Notes: generated by a model from the letters alone, not told the origin. A stretch of 64,000 nucleotides of DNA from Colletes latitarsis (GCF_051014445.1 NC_135136.1:23082001-23146000); one strand, 5' to 3'; numbered from the stretch's first letter, positions 11,752 through 26,450 are shown. Numbers and translations are program-made.

Positions 11752-13990
11752 TTCAGAGGATAACACCGGTTAGGTCTGGGTTAGGTCTGGGAAATGCGCG
11801 CATCTGGCTTATACTTTCGCCTTCTTCACATACTTGTTGGCCAGATCCTGGGTTTTTTTCGTGTTTGAATCACGTAGGAATGTGGTAACACACTGAAGCA
11901 GTCAATTAAACCTGGTTTCGATCAATATTTTAGAGGATAACACCGGTTAGGTCTGGGTTAGGTCCGGGATATGCCCGCATCTGGCTCATGATTTTGCCTT
12001 CTTCGCATACTTGTTGGCCAGATCCTGGGTTTTTTTCGTGTTTGATCACGTAGTAATGTGGTAACACACTGAAGCAGTCAATAAAACCTGGTTTCGATCA
12101 ATATTTTAGAGGATAACACCGGTTAGGTCTGGGTTAGGTCTGGGAAATGCGCGCATCTGGCTTATTCTTTCGCCTTCTTCGCATACTTGTTGGCCAGATC
12201 CTGGGTTTTTTTCGTGTTTGAATCACGTAGGAATGTGGTAACACACTGAAACAGTCAATTAAACCTGGTTTCGATCAATATTTTAGAGGATAACACCGGT
12301 TAGGTCGGGGTTAGGTCCGGGATATGCCCACATCTGGCTCGTGATTTTGCCTTCTTCACATACTTGTTGGCCAGATCCTGGGTTTTTTTCGTGTTTGAAT
12401 CACGTAGGAATGTGGTAACACCCTGAAGCAGTCAATTAAACCTGGTTTCGATCAATATTTTAGAGGATAACACCGGTTAGGCCTGGGTTAGGTCTGGGAT
12501 ATGCGCGCATCTGGCTTATGCTTTCGCCATTTTCGCAAACTTGATGGCCAGATCCTGGGTTTTTTCCGTGTTTGAATCACGTAGTAATGTTGTACCACAC
12601 TGAGGCAGTCAATTAATCCTGGATTCGGACAGTATTTTAGAGGATAACACCGGTTAGGTCGGGGTTAGGTCCGGGATATGCCCGCATCTGGCTCATGATT
12701 TTGCCTTCTTCGCTTACTTGTTGGCCAGATCCTGGGTTTTTTTCGTGTTTGAATCACGTAGTAAAGTGGTAACACACTGAGGCTGTCAATTAAACCTGGT
12801 TTCGATCAATATTTTAGAGGATAACACCGGTTAGGTCTGTGTTAGGTCTGGGTTATGCCCGCATCTGGCTCATGATTTTGCCTTCTTCGCATACTTGTTG
12901 GCCAGATCCTGGGTTTTTTCCGTGTTTGAATCACGTAGTAATGTGGTAACACACTGAAGCAGTCAATTAAACCTGGTTTCGATCAATATTTCAGAGGATA
13001 ACACCGGTTAGGTCTGGGTTAGGTCTGGGAAATGCGCGCATCAGGCTTATTCTTTCGCCTTCCTCGCATACTTGTTGGCCAGATCCTGGGTTTTTTTCGC
13101 GGATGAATCACGTAGGAATGTGGTAACACACTGAAGCAGTCAATTAAAGCTGGTTTCGATCAATATTTTAGAGGATAACACCGGTTAGGTCTGGGTTAGG
13201 TCTGGGTCATGCCCGCTTCTGGCTCATGATTTTGCCTTCTCCGCATACTTGTTGGCCAGATCTTGGGTTTTTTTCGAGTTTGAATCACGTAGTAATGTGG
13301 TAACACACTGAAGCAGTCAATTAAACCTGGTTTCGATCAATATTTTAGAGGATAACACCGGTTAGGTCTGGGTTAGGTCTGGGTTATGCCCGCATCCGAC
13401 ACATGATTTTGCCTTCATCGCATACTTGTTGGCCAGATCCTGGGTTTTTTCCGTGTTTGAATCACGTAGTAATGTGGTAACACACTGAAGCAGTCAATTA
13501 AACCTGGTTTCGATCAATATTTCAGAGGATAACACCGGTTAGGTCTGGGTTAGGTCTGGGAAATGCGCGCATCTGGCTTATTCTTTCGCCTTCTTCGCAT
13601 ACTTGTTGACCAGATCCTGGGTTTTTTTCGTGTTTGAATCACGTAGGAATGTGGTAACACACTGAAGCAGTCAATTAAAGCTGGTTTCGATCAATATTTT
13701 AGAGGATAACACCGGTTAGGTCTGGGTTAGGTCTGGGTTATGCCCGCATCTGGCTCATGATTTTGCCTTCTTCGCATACTTGTTGGCCAGATCCTGGGTT
13801 TTTTTCGTGTTTGATCACGTAGTAATGTGGTAACACACTGAAGCAGTCAATAAAACCTGGTTTCGATCAATATTTTAGAGGATAACACCGGTTAGGTCTG
13901 GGTTAGGTCTGGGATTTGCGCGCATCTGGCTTATACTTTCGCCTTTTTCGCAAACTTGTTGGCCAGATCCTGGGTATTTCCCGTGTTTCA

Positions 13991-16859
13991 ATCACGTAGT
14001 AATGTGGTAACACACTGAAGCAGTCAATTAAACCTGGTTTCGATCAATATTTCAGAGGATAACACCGGTTAGGTCTGGGTTAGGTCTGGGTTATGCCCGC
14101 TTCTGGCTCATGATTTTGCCTTCTCCGCATGCTTGTTGGCCAGATCTTGGGTTTTTTCGTGTTTGAATCACGTAGTAATGTGGTAACACACCGAAGCAGT
14201 CAATTAAACCTGGTTTCGATCAATATTTTCGAGGATAACACCGGTTAGGTCTGGGTTAGGTCTAGGTTATGCCCGCATCCGGCTCATGATTTTGCCTTCA
14301 TCGCATACTTGTTGGCCAGATCCTGGGTTTTTTCCGTGTTTGAATCACGTAGTGATGTGGTAACACACTGAAGCAGTCAATTAAACCTGGTTTCGATCAA
14401 TATTTCAGAGGATAACACCGGTTAGGTCTGGGTTAGGTCTGGGAAATGCGCGCATCTGGCTTATTCTTTCGCCTTCTTCGCACACTTGTTGGCCAGATCC
14501 TGGGTTTTTTTCGTGTTTGAATCACGTAGGAATGTGGTAACACACTGAAGCAGTCAATTAAACCTGGTTTCGATCAATATTTTAGAGGATAACACCGGTT
14601 AGGTCGGGGTTAGGTCCGGGATATGCACGCATCTGGCTCATGATTTTGCCTTCTTCGCATACTTGTTGGCCAGATCCTGGGTTTTTTTCGTGTTTGAATC
14701 ACGTAGTAATGTGGTAACGCACTGAGGCTGTCAATTAAACCTGGTTTCGATCAATATTTTAGAGGATAACACCGGTTAGGTCTGGGTTAGGTCTGGGTTA
14801 TGCCCGCATCTGGCTCATGATTTTGCCTTCATCGCATACTTGTTGGCCAGATCCTGGGTTTTTTCCGTGTTTGAATCACGTAGTAATGTGGTAACACACT
14901 GAAGCAGTCAATTAAACCTGGTTTCGATCAATATTTTAGAGGATAACACCGGTTAGGTCGGGGTCAGGTCCGGGATATGCCCGCATCTGGCTCATGATTT
15001 CGCCTTCTTCGCATACTTGTTGGCCAGATCCTGGGTTTTTTCCGTGTTTGAATCACGTAGTAATGTGGTAACACACTGAAGCAGTCAATTAAACGTTGTT
15101 TCGATCAATATTTCAGAGGATAACACCGGTTAGGTCTGGGTTAGGTCTGGGAAATGCGCGCACCTGGCTTATACTTTCGCCTTCATCGCATACTTGTTGG
15201 CCAGATCCTGGGTTGTTTCCGTGTTTGAATCACGTAGTAATGTGGTAACACACTGAAGCAGTCAATTAAACCTGGTTTCGATCAATATTTCAGAGGATAA
15301 CACCGGTTAGGTCTGGGTTAGGTCTGGGAAATGCGCGCATCTGGCTTATTCTTTCGCCTTCTTCGCATACTTGTTGGCCAGATCCTGGGTTTTTTTCGCG
15401 TTTGAATCACGTAGGAATGTGGTAACACACTGAAGCAGTCAATTAAACCTGGTTTCGATCAATATTTTAGAGGATAACACCGGCTAGGTCTGGGTTAGGT
15501 CCGGGATACGCCCGCATCTGGCTCATGATTTTGCCTTCTTCGCATACTTGTTGGCCAGATCCTGGGTTTTTTTCGTGTTTGACTCACGTAGTAATGTGGT
15601 AACACACTGAAGCTGTCAATTAAACCTGGTTTCGATCAATATTTTAGAGGATAACACCGGTTAGGTCTGGGTTAGGTCTGGGTCATGCCCGCTTCTGGCT
15701 CATGATTTTGCCTTCTCCGCATACTTGTTGGCCAGATCTTGAGTTTTTTTCGTGTTTGAAACACGTAGTAATGTGGTAACACACTGAAGCAGTCAATTAA
15801 ACCTGGTTTCGATCAATATTTTAGAGGATAACACCGGTTAGGTCTGGGTTAGGTCTGGGTTATGCCCGCATCCGGCTCATGATTTTGCCTTCATCGCATA
15901 CTTGGTGGCCAGATCCTGGGTTTTTTCCGTGTTTGAATCACGTAGTAATGTGGTAACACACTGAAGCAGTCAATTAAACCTGGTTTCGATCAATATTTCA
16001 GAGGATAACACCGGTTAGGTCTGGGTTAGGTCTGGGAAATGCGCGCATCTGGCTTATTCTTTCGCCTTCTTCGCATACTTGTTGGCCAGATCCTGGGTTT
16101 TTTTCGTGTTTGAATCACGTAGGAATGTGGTAACACACTGAAGCAGTCAATTAAACCTGGTTTCGATCAATATTTTAGAGGATAACACCGGTTAGGTCGG
16201 GGTTAGGTCCGGGATATGCCCGCATCTGGCTCATGATTTTGCCTTCTTCGCATACTTGTTGGCCAGATCCTGGGTTTTTTTCGTGTTTGAATCACGTAGT
16301 AATGTGGTAACACACTGAAGCAGTCAATTAAACCTGGTTTCGATCAATATTTCAGAGGATAACACCGGTTAGGTCTGGGTTAGGTCTGGGTTATGCCCGC
16401 TTCTGGCTCATGATTTTGCCTTCTCCGCATACTTGTTGGCCAGATCTTGGGTTTTTTTCGTGTTTGAATCACGTAGTAATGTGGTAACACACTGAAGCAG
16501 TCAATTAAACCTGGTTTCGATCAATATTTTGGAGGATAACACCGGTTAGGTCTGGGTTAGGTCTGGGTTATGCCCGCATCCGGCTCATGATTTTGCCTTC
16601 ATCGCATACTTGTTGGCCAGATCCTGGGTTTTTTCCGTGTTTGAATCACGTAGTAATGTGGTAACACACTGAGGCTGTCAATTAAACCTGGTTTCGATCA
16701 ATATTTTAGAGGATAACACCGGTTAGGTCTGGGTTAGGTCTGGGTTATGCCCGCATCTGGCTCATGATTTTGCCTTCATCGCATACTTGTTGGCCAGATC
16801 CTGGGTTTTTTCCGTGTTTGAATCACGTAGTAATGTGGTAACACACTGAAGCAGTCAAT
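13991..16859 (+). repeat. Partner block of 901-3,770
   Basis: This is the second copy of the ~2.87 kb block, 13,089 bp downstream. It runs directly into sequence that matches about 4,440-5,490 (shift 12,381 bp), skipping the extra four monomers found on the left. Private differences include CACCTGG near 15,162 and GACTCACG near 15,582. Confidence 0.75.
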
Positions 16860-18669
16860 TAAACCTGGTTTCGATCAATATTTCAGAGGATAACACCGGT
16901 TAGGTCTGGGTTAGGTCTGGGAAATGCGCGCATCTGGCCTATTCTTTCGCCTTCTTCGCATACTTGTTGGCCAGATCCTGGGTTTTTTTCGTGTTTGATC
17001 ACGTAGTAATGTGGTAACACACTGAAGCAGTCAATAAAACCTGGTTTCGATCAATATTTTAGAGGATAACACCGGTTAGGTCTGGGTTAGGTCTGGGATT
17101 TGCGCGCATCTGGCTTATACTTGCGCCTTTTTCGCAAACTTGTTGGCCAGATCCTGGGTATTTTCCGTGTTTCAATCACGTAGTAATGTGGTAACACACT
17201 GAAGCAGTCAATTAAACCTGGTTTCGACCAATATTTCAGAGGATAACACCCGTTAGGTCTGGGTTAGGTCTGGGTTATGCCCGCTTCTGGCTCATGATTT
17301 TGCCTTCTCCGCATACTTGTTGGCCAGATCTTGGGTTTTTTTCGTGTTTGAATCACGTAGTAATGTGGTAACACACTGAAGCAGTCAATTAAACCTGGTT
17401 TCGATCAATATTTTAGAGGATAACACCGGCTAGGTCTGGGTTAGGTCTGGGTTATGCCCGCATCCGGCTCATGATTTTGCCTTCATCGCATACTTGTTGG
17501 CCAGATCCTGGGTTTTTTCCGTGTTTGAATCACGTAGTAATGTGGTAACACACTGAAGCAGTCAATTAAACCTGGTTTCGATCAATATTTCAGAGGATAA
17601 CACCGGTTAGGTCTGGGTTAGGTCTGGGAAATGCGCGCATCTGGCTTATTCTTTCGCCTTCTTCGCATACTTGTTGGCCAGATCCTGGGTTTTTTTCGTG
17701 TTTGAATCACGTAGTAATGTGGTAACACACTGAAGCAGTCAATTAAACCTGGTTTCGATCAATATTTTAGAGGATAACACCGGCTTGGTCTGGATTAGGT
17801 CTGGGTTATGCCCGCATCCGGCTCATGATTTTGCCTTCATCGCATACTTGTTGGCCAGATCCTGGGTTTTTTCCGTGTTTGAATCACGTAGTAATGTGGT
17901 AACACACTGAAGCAGTCAATTAAACCTGGTTTCGATTAATATTTCAGAGGATAACTCCGGTTAGGTCTGGGTTAGGTCTGGAAATACGCGCATCTGGCTT
18001 ATTCTTTCGCCTTCTTCGCATACTTGTTGGCCAGATCCTGGGTTTTTTTCGTGTTTGAATCACGTAGGAATGTGGTAACACACTGAAGCAGTCAATTAAA
18101 CCTGGTTTCGATCAATATTTTAGAGGATAACACCGGTTAGGTCGGGGTTAGGTCCGGGATATGCCCGCATCTGGCTCATGATTTTGCCTTCTTCGCATAC
18201 TTGTTGGCCAGATCCTGGGTTTTTTTCGTGTTTGAATCACGTTGTAATGTGGTAACACACTGAGGCTGTCAATTAAACCTGGTTTCGATCAATATTTTAG
18301 AGGATAACACCGGTTAGGTCTGGGTTAGGTCTGGGTTATGCCCGCATCTGGCTCATGATTTTGCCTTCTTCGCATACTTGTTGGCCAGATCCAGGGTTTT
18401 TTTCGTGTTTGAATCACGTAGGAATGTGGTAACACACTGAAGCAGTCAATTAAACCTGGTTTCGATCAATATTTTAGAGGATAACACCGGTTAGGTCGGG
18501 GTTAGGTCCGGGATATGCCCGCATCTGGCTCATGATTTTGCCTTCTTCGCATACTTGTTGGCCAGATCCTGGGTTTTTTTCGTGTTTGAATCACGTAGTA
18601 ATGTGGTAACACACTGAGGCTGTCAATTAAACCTGGTTTCGATCAATATTTTAGTGGATAACACCGGTT

Positions 18670-21600
18670 AGGTCTGGGTTAGGTCTGGGTTATGCCCGCA
18701 TCTGGCTCATGATTTTGCCTTCTTCGCATACTTGTTGGCCAGATCCTGGGTTTTTTCCGTGTTTGAATCACGTAGTAATGTGGTAACACACTGAAGCAGT
18801 CAATTAAACCTGGTTTCGATCAATATTTCAGAGGATAACACCGGTTAGGTCTGGGTTAGGTCTGGGAAATGCGCGCATCTGGCTTATACTTTCGCCTTCA
18901 TCGCATACTTGTTGGCCAGATCCTGGGTTTTTTCCGTGTTTGAATCACGTAGTAATGTGGTAACACACTGAAGCAGTCAATTAAACGTTGTTTCGATCAA
19001 TATTTCAGAGGATAACACCGGTTAGGTCTGGGTTAGGTCTGGGAAATGCGCGCATCAGGCTTATTCTTTCGCCTTCCTCGCATACTTGTTGGCCAGATCC
19101 TGGGTTTTTTTCGCGTTTGAATCACGTAGGGATGTGGTAACACACTGAAGCAGTCAATTAAACCTGGTTTCGATCAATATTTTAGAGGATAACACCGGTT
19201 AGGTCTGGGTTAGGTCCGGGATATGCCCGCATCTGGCTCATGATTTTGCGTTCTTCGCATACTTGTTGGCCAGATCCTGGGTTTTTTTCGTGTTTGAATC
19301 ACGTAGTAATGTGGTAACACACTGAAGCTGTCAATTAAACCTGGTTTCGATCAATATTTTAGAGGATAACACCGGTTAGGTCTGGGCTAGGTCTGGGTCA
19401 TGCCCGCTTCTGGCTCATGATTTTGCCTTCTCCGCATACTTGTTGGCCAGATCTTGGGTTTTTTTCGTGTTTGAATCACGTAGTAATGTGGTAACACACT
19501 GAAGCAGTCAATTAAACCTGGTTTCGATCAATATTTTAGAGGATAACACCGGTTAGGTCTGGGTTAGGTCTGGGTTATGCCCGCATCCGGCTCATGATTT
19601 TGCCTTCATCGCATACTTGTTGGCCAGATCCTGGGTTTTTTCCGTGTTTGAATCACGTAGTAATGTGGTAACACACTGAAGCAGTCAATTAAACCTGGTT
19701 TCGATCAATATTTCAGAGGATAACACCGGTTAGGTCTGGGTTAGGTCTGGGAAATGCGCGCATCTGGCTTATTCTTTCGCCTTCTTCGCATACTTGTTGG
19801 CCAGATCCTGGGTTTTTTTCGTGTTTGAATCACGTAGGAATGTGGTAACACACTGAAGCAGTCAATTAAACCTGGTTTCGATCAATATTTTAAAGGATAA
19901 CACCGGTTAGGTCGGGGTTAGGTCCGGGATATGCCTGCATCTGGCTCATGATTTTGCCTTCTTCGCATACTTGTTGGCCAGATCCTGGGTTTTTTTCGTG
20001 TTTGAATCACGTAGTAATGTGGTAACACACTGTGGCTGTCAATTAAACCTGGTTTCGATCAATATTTGAGAGGATAACACCGGTTAGGTCTGGGTTAGGT
20101 CTGGGTTATGCCCGCATCTGGCTCATGATTTTGCCTTCATCGCATACTTGTTGGCCAGATCCTGGGTTTTTTCCGTGTTTGAATCACGTAGTAGGTGGTA
20201 ACACACTGAAGCAGTCAATTAAACCTGGTTTCGATCAATATTTCAGAGGATAACACCGGTTAGGTCTGGGTTAGGTCTGGGAAATGCGCGCATCTGGCTT
20301 ATACTTTCGCCTTCTTCACATACTTGTTGGCCAGATCCTGGGTTTTTTTCGTGTTTGAATCACGTAGGAATGTGGTAACACACTGAAGCAGTCAATTAAA
20401 CCTGGTTTCGATCAATATTTTAGAGGATAACACCGGTTAGGTCTGGGTAAGGTCCGGGATATGCCCGCATCTGGCTCATGATTTTGCCTTCTTCGCATAC
20501 TTGTTGGCCAGATCCTGGGTTTTTTTTGTGTTTGATCACGTAGTAATGTGGTAACACACTGAAGCAGTCAATAAAACCTGGTTTCGATCAATATTTTAGA
20601 GGATAACACCGGTTAGGTCTGGGTTAGGTCTGGGATTTGCGCGAATCTGGCTTATACTTTCGCCTTTTTCGCAAACTTGTTGGCCAGATCCTGGGTATTT
20701 TCCGTGTTTCAATCACGTAGTAATGTGGTAACACACTGAAGCAGTCAATTAAACCTGGTTTCGATCAATATTTCAGAGGATAACACCGGTTAGGTCTGGG
20801 TTAGGTCTGGGTTATGCCCGCTTCTGGCTCATGATTTTGCCTTCTCCGCATACTTGTTGGCCAGATCTTGGGTTTTTTTCGTGTTTGAATCACGTAGTAA
20901 TGTGGTAACACACTGAAGCAGTTAATTAAACCTGGTTTCGATCAATATTTTAGAGGATAACACCGGTTAGGTCTGGGTTAGGTCTGGGTTATGCCCGCAT
21001 CCGGCTCATGATTTTGCCTTTATCGCATACTTGTTGGCCAGATCCTGGGTTTTTTCCGTGTTTGAATCACGTAGTAATGTGGTAACACACTGAAGCAGTC
21101 AATTAAACCTGGTTTCGATCAATATTTCAGAGGATAACACCGGGTAGGTCTGGGTTAGGTCTGGGAAATGCGCGCATCTGGCTTATTCTTTCGCCTTCTT
21201 CGCATACTTGTTGGCCAGATCCTGGGTTTTTTCGTGTTTGAATCACGTAGGATTGTGGTAACACACTGAAGCAGTCAATTAAACCTGGTTTCGATCAATA
21301 TTTTAGAGGATAACACCGGTTAGGTCGGGATTAGGTCCGGGATATGCCCGCATCTGGCTCATGATTTTGCCTTCTTCGCATACTTGTTGGTCAGATCCTG
21401 GGTTTTTTTCGTGTTTGAATCACGTAGTAATGTGGTAACACACTGAGGCTGTCAATTAAACCTGGTTTCGATCAATATTTTAGAGGATAACACCGGTTAG
21501 GTCTGGGTTAGGTTTGGGATTTGCGCGCATCTGGCTTAAACTTTCGCCTTTTTCGCAAACTTGTTGGCCAGATCCTGGGTATTTTCCGTGTTTCAATCTC

Positions 21601-21675
21601 GTAGTAATGTGGTAACACACTGAAGCAGTCAATTAAACCTGGTTTCGATCAATATTTCAGAGGATAACACAGGTT
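18670..21675 (+). repeat. 17-monomer higher-order unit, copy 1 (3,006 bp)
   Basis: This unit has an ordered series of private variants: AAACGTTG, GCATCAGG, CGCGTTTGAATCACGTAGGGATG (CGTAGGG at 19,125), TTTTGCGTTC, GGGCTAGGTC, CTGTGGCTG with TTTGAGAGG, GTAGGTGG at 20,191, GGGTAAGGTCC, TTTTTTTTGTG, GCGCGAATC, GTTAATTAAACC, TTTATCGC, CCGGGTAGG, GGATTGTGG, GGGATTAGG, TTGGTCAG, GGTTTGGG and finally ACACAGGTTAGG. The next copy starts 3,006 bp on (CGTAGGG at 22,131). 3,006 divided by 17 is 176.8, so the unit is in register with the monomer. Confidence 0.9.
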
Positions 21676-23817
21676 AGGTCTGGGTTAGGTCTGGGTTATG
21701 CCCGCATCTGGCTCATGATTTTGCCTTCTTCGCATACTTGTTGGCCAGATCCTGGGTTTTTTCCGTGTTTGAATCACGTAGTAATGTGGTAACACACTGA
21801 AGCAGTCAATTAAACCTGGTTTCGATCAATATTTCAGAGGATAACACCGGTTAGGTCTGGGTTAGGTCTGGGAAATGCGCGCATCTGGCTTATACTTTCG
21901 CCTTCATCGCATACTTGTTGGCCAGATCCTGGGTTTTTTCCGTGTTTGAATCACGTAGTAATGTGGTAACACACTGAAGCAGTCAATTAAACGTTGTTTC
22001 GATCAATATTTCAGAGGATAACACCGGTTAGGTCTGGGTTAGGTCTGGGAAATGCGCGCATCAGGCTTATTCTTTCGCCTTCCTCGCATACTTGTTGGCC
22101 AGATCCTGGGTTTTTTTCGCGTTTGAATCACGTAGGGATGTGGTAACACACTGAAGCAGTCAATTAAACCTGGTTTCGATCAATATTTTAGAGGATAACA
22201 CCGGTTAGGTCTGGGTTAGGTCCGGGATATGCCCGCATCTGGCTCATGATTTTGCGTTCTTCGCATACTTGTTGGCCAGATCCTGGGTTTTTTTCGTGTT
22301 TGAATCACGTAGTAATGTGGTAACACACTGAAGCTGTCAATTAAACCTGGTTTCGATCAATATTTTAGAGGATAACACCGGTTAGGTCTGGGCTAGGTCT
22401 GGGTCATGCCCGCTTCTGGCTCATGATTTTGCCTTCTCCGCATACTTGTTGGCCAGATCTTGGGTTTTTTTCGTGTTTGAATCACGTAGTAATGTGGTAA
22501 CACACTGAAGCAGTCAATTAAACCTGGTTTCGATCAATATTTTAGAGGATAACACCGGTTAGGTCTGGGTTAGGTCTGGGTTATGCCCGCATCCGGCTCA
22601 TGATTTTGCCTTCATCGCATACTTGTTGGCCAGATCCTGGGTTTTTTCCGTGTTTGAATCACGTAGTAATGTGGTAACACACTGAAGCAGTCAATTAAAC
22701 CTGGTTTCGATCAATATTTCAGAGGATAACACCGGTTAGGTCTGGGTTAGGTCTGGGAAATGCGCGCATCTGGCTTATTCTTTCGCCTTCTTCGCATACT
22801 TGTTGGCCAGATCCTGGGTTTTTTTCGTGTTTGAATCACGTAGGAATGTGGTAACACACTGAAGCAGTCAATTAAACCTGGTTTCGATCAATATTTTAAA
22901 GGATAACACCGGTTAGGTCGGGGTTAGGTCCGGGATATGCCTGCATCTGGCTCATGATTTTGCCTTCTTCGCATACTTGTTGGCCAGATCCTGGGTTTTT
23001 TTCGTGTTTGAATCACGTAGTAATGTGGTAACACACTGAGGCTGTCAATTAAACCTGGTTTCGATCAATATTTAAGAGGATAACACCGGTTAGGTCTGGG
23101 TTAGGTCTGGGTTATGCCCGCATCTGGCTCATGATTTTGCCTTCATCGCATACTTGTTGGCCAGATCCTGGGTTTTTTCCGTGTTTGAATCACGTAGTAG
23201 GTGGTAACACACTGAAGCAGTCAATTAAACCTGGTTTCGATCAATATTTCAGAGGATAACACCGGTTAGGTCTGGGTTAGGTCTGGGAAATGCGCGCATC
23301 TGGCTTATACTTTCGCCTTCTTCACATACTTGTTGGCCAGATCCTGGGTTTTTTTCGTGTTTGAATCACGTAGGAATGTGGTAACACACTGAAGCAGTCA
23401 ATTAAACCTGGTTTCGATCAATATTTTAGAGGATAACACCGGTTAGGTCTGGGTAAGGTCCGGGATATGCCCGCATCTGGCTCATGATTTTGCCTTCTTC
23501 GCATACTTGTTGGCCAGATCCTGGGTTTTTTTTGTGTTTGATCACGTAGTAATGTGGTAACACACTGAAGCAGTCAATAAAACCTGGTTTCGATCAATAT
23601 TTTAGAGGATAACACCGGTTAGGTCTGGGTTAGGTCTGGGATTTGCGCGAATCTGGCTTATACTTTCGCCTTTTTCGCAAACTTGTTGGCCAGATCCTGG
23701 GTATTTTCCGTGTTTCAATCACGTAGTAATGTGGTAACACACTGAAGCAGTCAATTAAACCTGGTTTCGATCAATATTTCAGAGGATAACACCGGTTAGG
23801 TCTGGGTTAGGTCTGGG
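21676..23817 (+). repeat. 17-monomer unit, copy 2, cut short at the duplication junction
   Basis: It repeats copy 1 with the same order of variants (CGTAGGG 22,131; GTAGGTGG 23,197) until the junction at 23,717-23,817, about 12 monomers in. It differs from copy 1 by CTGAGGCTG in place of CTGTGGCTG and TTTAAGAGG in place of TTTGAGAGG near 23,036-23,075. The missing five monomers are the part that would have carried GTTAATTAAACC to ACACAGG. Confidence 0.88.
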
Positions 23818-26450
23818 AAATGCGCGCATCTGGCTTATTCTTTCGCCTTCTTCGCATACTTGTTGGCCAGATCCTGGGTTTTTTTCGTGTTTGAATCACG
23901 TAGGAATGTGGTAACACACTGAAGCAGTCAATTAAACCTGGTTTCGATCAATATTTTAGAGGATAACACCGGTTAGGTCGGGGTTAGGTCCGGGATATGC
24001 CCGCATCTGGCTCATGATTTTGCCTTCTTCGCATACTTGTTGGCCAGATCCTGGGTTTTTTTCGTGTTTGAATCACGTAGTAATGTGGTAACACACTGAA
24101 GCAGTCAATTAAACCTGGTTTCGATCAATATTTCAGAGGATAACACCGGTTAGGTCTGGGTTAGGTCTGGGTTATGCCCGCTTCTGGCTCATGATTTTGC
24201 CTTCTCCGCATACTTGTTGGCCAGATCTTGGGTTTTTTTCGTGTTTGAATCACGTAGTAATGTGGTAACACACTGAAGCAGTCAATTAAACCTGGTTTCG
24301 ATCAATATTTTGGAGGATAACACCGGTTAGGTCTGGGTTAGGTCTGGGTTATGCCCGCATCCGGCTCATGATTTTGCCTTCATCGCATACTTGTTGGCCA
24401 GATCCTGGGTTTTTTCCGTGTTTGAATCACGTAGTAATGTGGTAACACACTGAGGCTGTCAATTAAACCTGGTTTCGATCAATATTTTAGAGGATAACAC
24501 CGGTTAGGTCTGGGTTAGGTCTGGGTTATGCCCGCATCTGGCTCATGATTTTGCCTTCATCGCATACTTGTTGGCCAGATCCTGGGTTTTTTCCGTGTTT
24601 GAATCACGTAGTAATGTGGTAACAGACTGAAGCAGTCAATTAAACCTGGTTTCGATCAATATTTCAGAGGATAACACCGGTTAGGTCTGGGTTAGGTCTG
24701 GGAAATGCGCGCATCTGGCCTATTCTTTCGCCTTCTTCGCATACTTGTTGGCCAGATCCTGGGTTTTTTTCGTGTTTGATCACGTAGTAATGTGGTAACA
24801 CACTGAAGCAGTCAATAAAACCTGGTTTCGATCAATATTTTAGAGGATAACACCGGTTAGGTCTGGGTTAGGTCTGGGATTTGCGCGCATCTGGCTTATA
24901 CTTGCGCCTTTTTCGCAAACTTGTTGGCCAGATCCTGGGTATTTTCCGTGTTTCAATCACGTAGTAATGTGGTAACACACTGAAGCAGTCAATTAAACCT
25001 GGTTTCGACCAATATTTCAGAGGATAACACCCGTTAGGTCTGGGTTAGGTCTGGGTTATGCCCGCTTCTGGCTCATGATTTTGCCTTCTCCGCATACTTG
25101 TTGGCCAGATCTTGGGTTTTTTTCGTGTTTGAATCACGTAGTAATGTGGTAACACACTGAAGCAGTCAATTAAACCTGGTTTCGATCAATATTTTAGAGG
25201 ATAACACCGGCTAGGTCTGGGTTAGGTCTGGGTTATGCCCGCATCCGGCTCATGATTTTGCCTTCATCGCATACTTGTTGGCCAGATCCTGGGTTTTTTC
25301 CGTGTTTGAATCACGTAGTAATGTGGTAACACACTGAAGCAGTCAATTAAACCTGGTTTCGATCAATATTTCAGAGGATAACACCGGTTAGGTCTGGGTT
25401 AGGTCTGGGAAATGCGCGCATCTGGCTTATTCTTTCGCCTTCTTCGCATACTTGTTGGCCAGATCCTGGGTTTTTTTCGTGTTTGAATCACGTAGTAATG
25501 TGGTAACACACTGAAGCAGTCAATTAAACCTGGTTTCGATCAATATTTTAGAGGATAACACCGGCTTGGTCTGGATTAGGTCTGGGTTATGCCCGCATCC
25601 GGCTCATGATTTTGCCTTCATCGCATACTTGTTGGCCAGATCCTGGGTTTTTTCCGTGTTTGAATCACGTAGTAATGTGGTAACACACTGAAGCAGTCAA
25701 TTAAACCTGGTTTCGATCAATATTTCAGAGGATAACTCCGGTTAGGTCTGGGTTAGGTCTGGAAATACGCGCATCTGGCTTATTCTTTCGCCTTCTTCGC
25801 ATACTTGTTGGCCAGATCCTGGGTTTTTTTCGTGTTTGAATCACGTAGGAATGTGGTAACACACTGAAGCAGTCAATTAAACCTGGTTTCGATCAATATT
25901 TTAGAGGATAACACCGGTTAGGTCGGGGTTAGGTCCGGGATATGCCCGCATCTGGCTCATGATTTTGCCTTCTTCGCATACTTGTTGGCCAGATCCTGGG
26001 TTTTTTTCGTGTTTGAATCACGTTGTAATGTGGTAACACACTGAGGCTGTCAATTAAACCTGGTTTCGATCAATATTTTAGAGGATAACACCGGTTAGGT
26101 CTGGGTTAGGTCTGGGTTATGCCCGCATCTGGCTCATGATTTTGCCTTCTTCGCATACTTGTTGGCCAGATCCAGGGTTTTTTTCGTGTTTGAATCACGT
26201 AGGAATGTGGTAACACACTGAAGCAGTCAATTAAACCTGGTTTCGATCAATATTTTAGAGGATAACACCGGTTAGGTCGGGGTTAGGTCCGGGATATGCC
26301 CGCATCTGGCTCATGATTTTGCCTTCTTCGCATACTTGTTGGCCAGATCCTGGGTTTTTTTCGTGTTTGAATCACGTAGTAATGTGGTAACACACTGAGG
26401 CTGTCAATTAAACCTGGTTTCGATCAATATTTTAGTGGATAACACCGGTT

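Larger units (their letters stand above)
16037..23817 (+). repeat. Left copy of a 7,781 bp (44-monomer) tandem duplication
   Basis: Markers here recur 7,781 bp downstream: TTTTGGAGG at 16,531 and 24,312; CACCCGTTAGG near 17,248 and 25,030; GGATAACTCCGG near 17,954 and 25,736; CTGTGGCTG near 20,031 and 27,812. The copy runs through one complete 17-monomer unit and part of a second, then breaks. Upstream of the shared stretch the two sides differ (GTTTGAATC near 15,938 against GTTTCAATC at 23,716), which fixes the edge to about 100 bp. Confidence 0.85.

Noticed and set aside
20191..20201. GTAGGTGG read as a random sequencing deletion
   Set aside because: The same 3-bp deletion recurs at 23,197, 27,972 and 31,332 in the same neighbourhood, and in other settings near 9,577 and 37,150, so it is an inherited variant.
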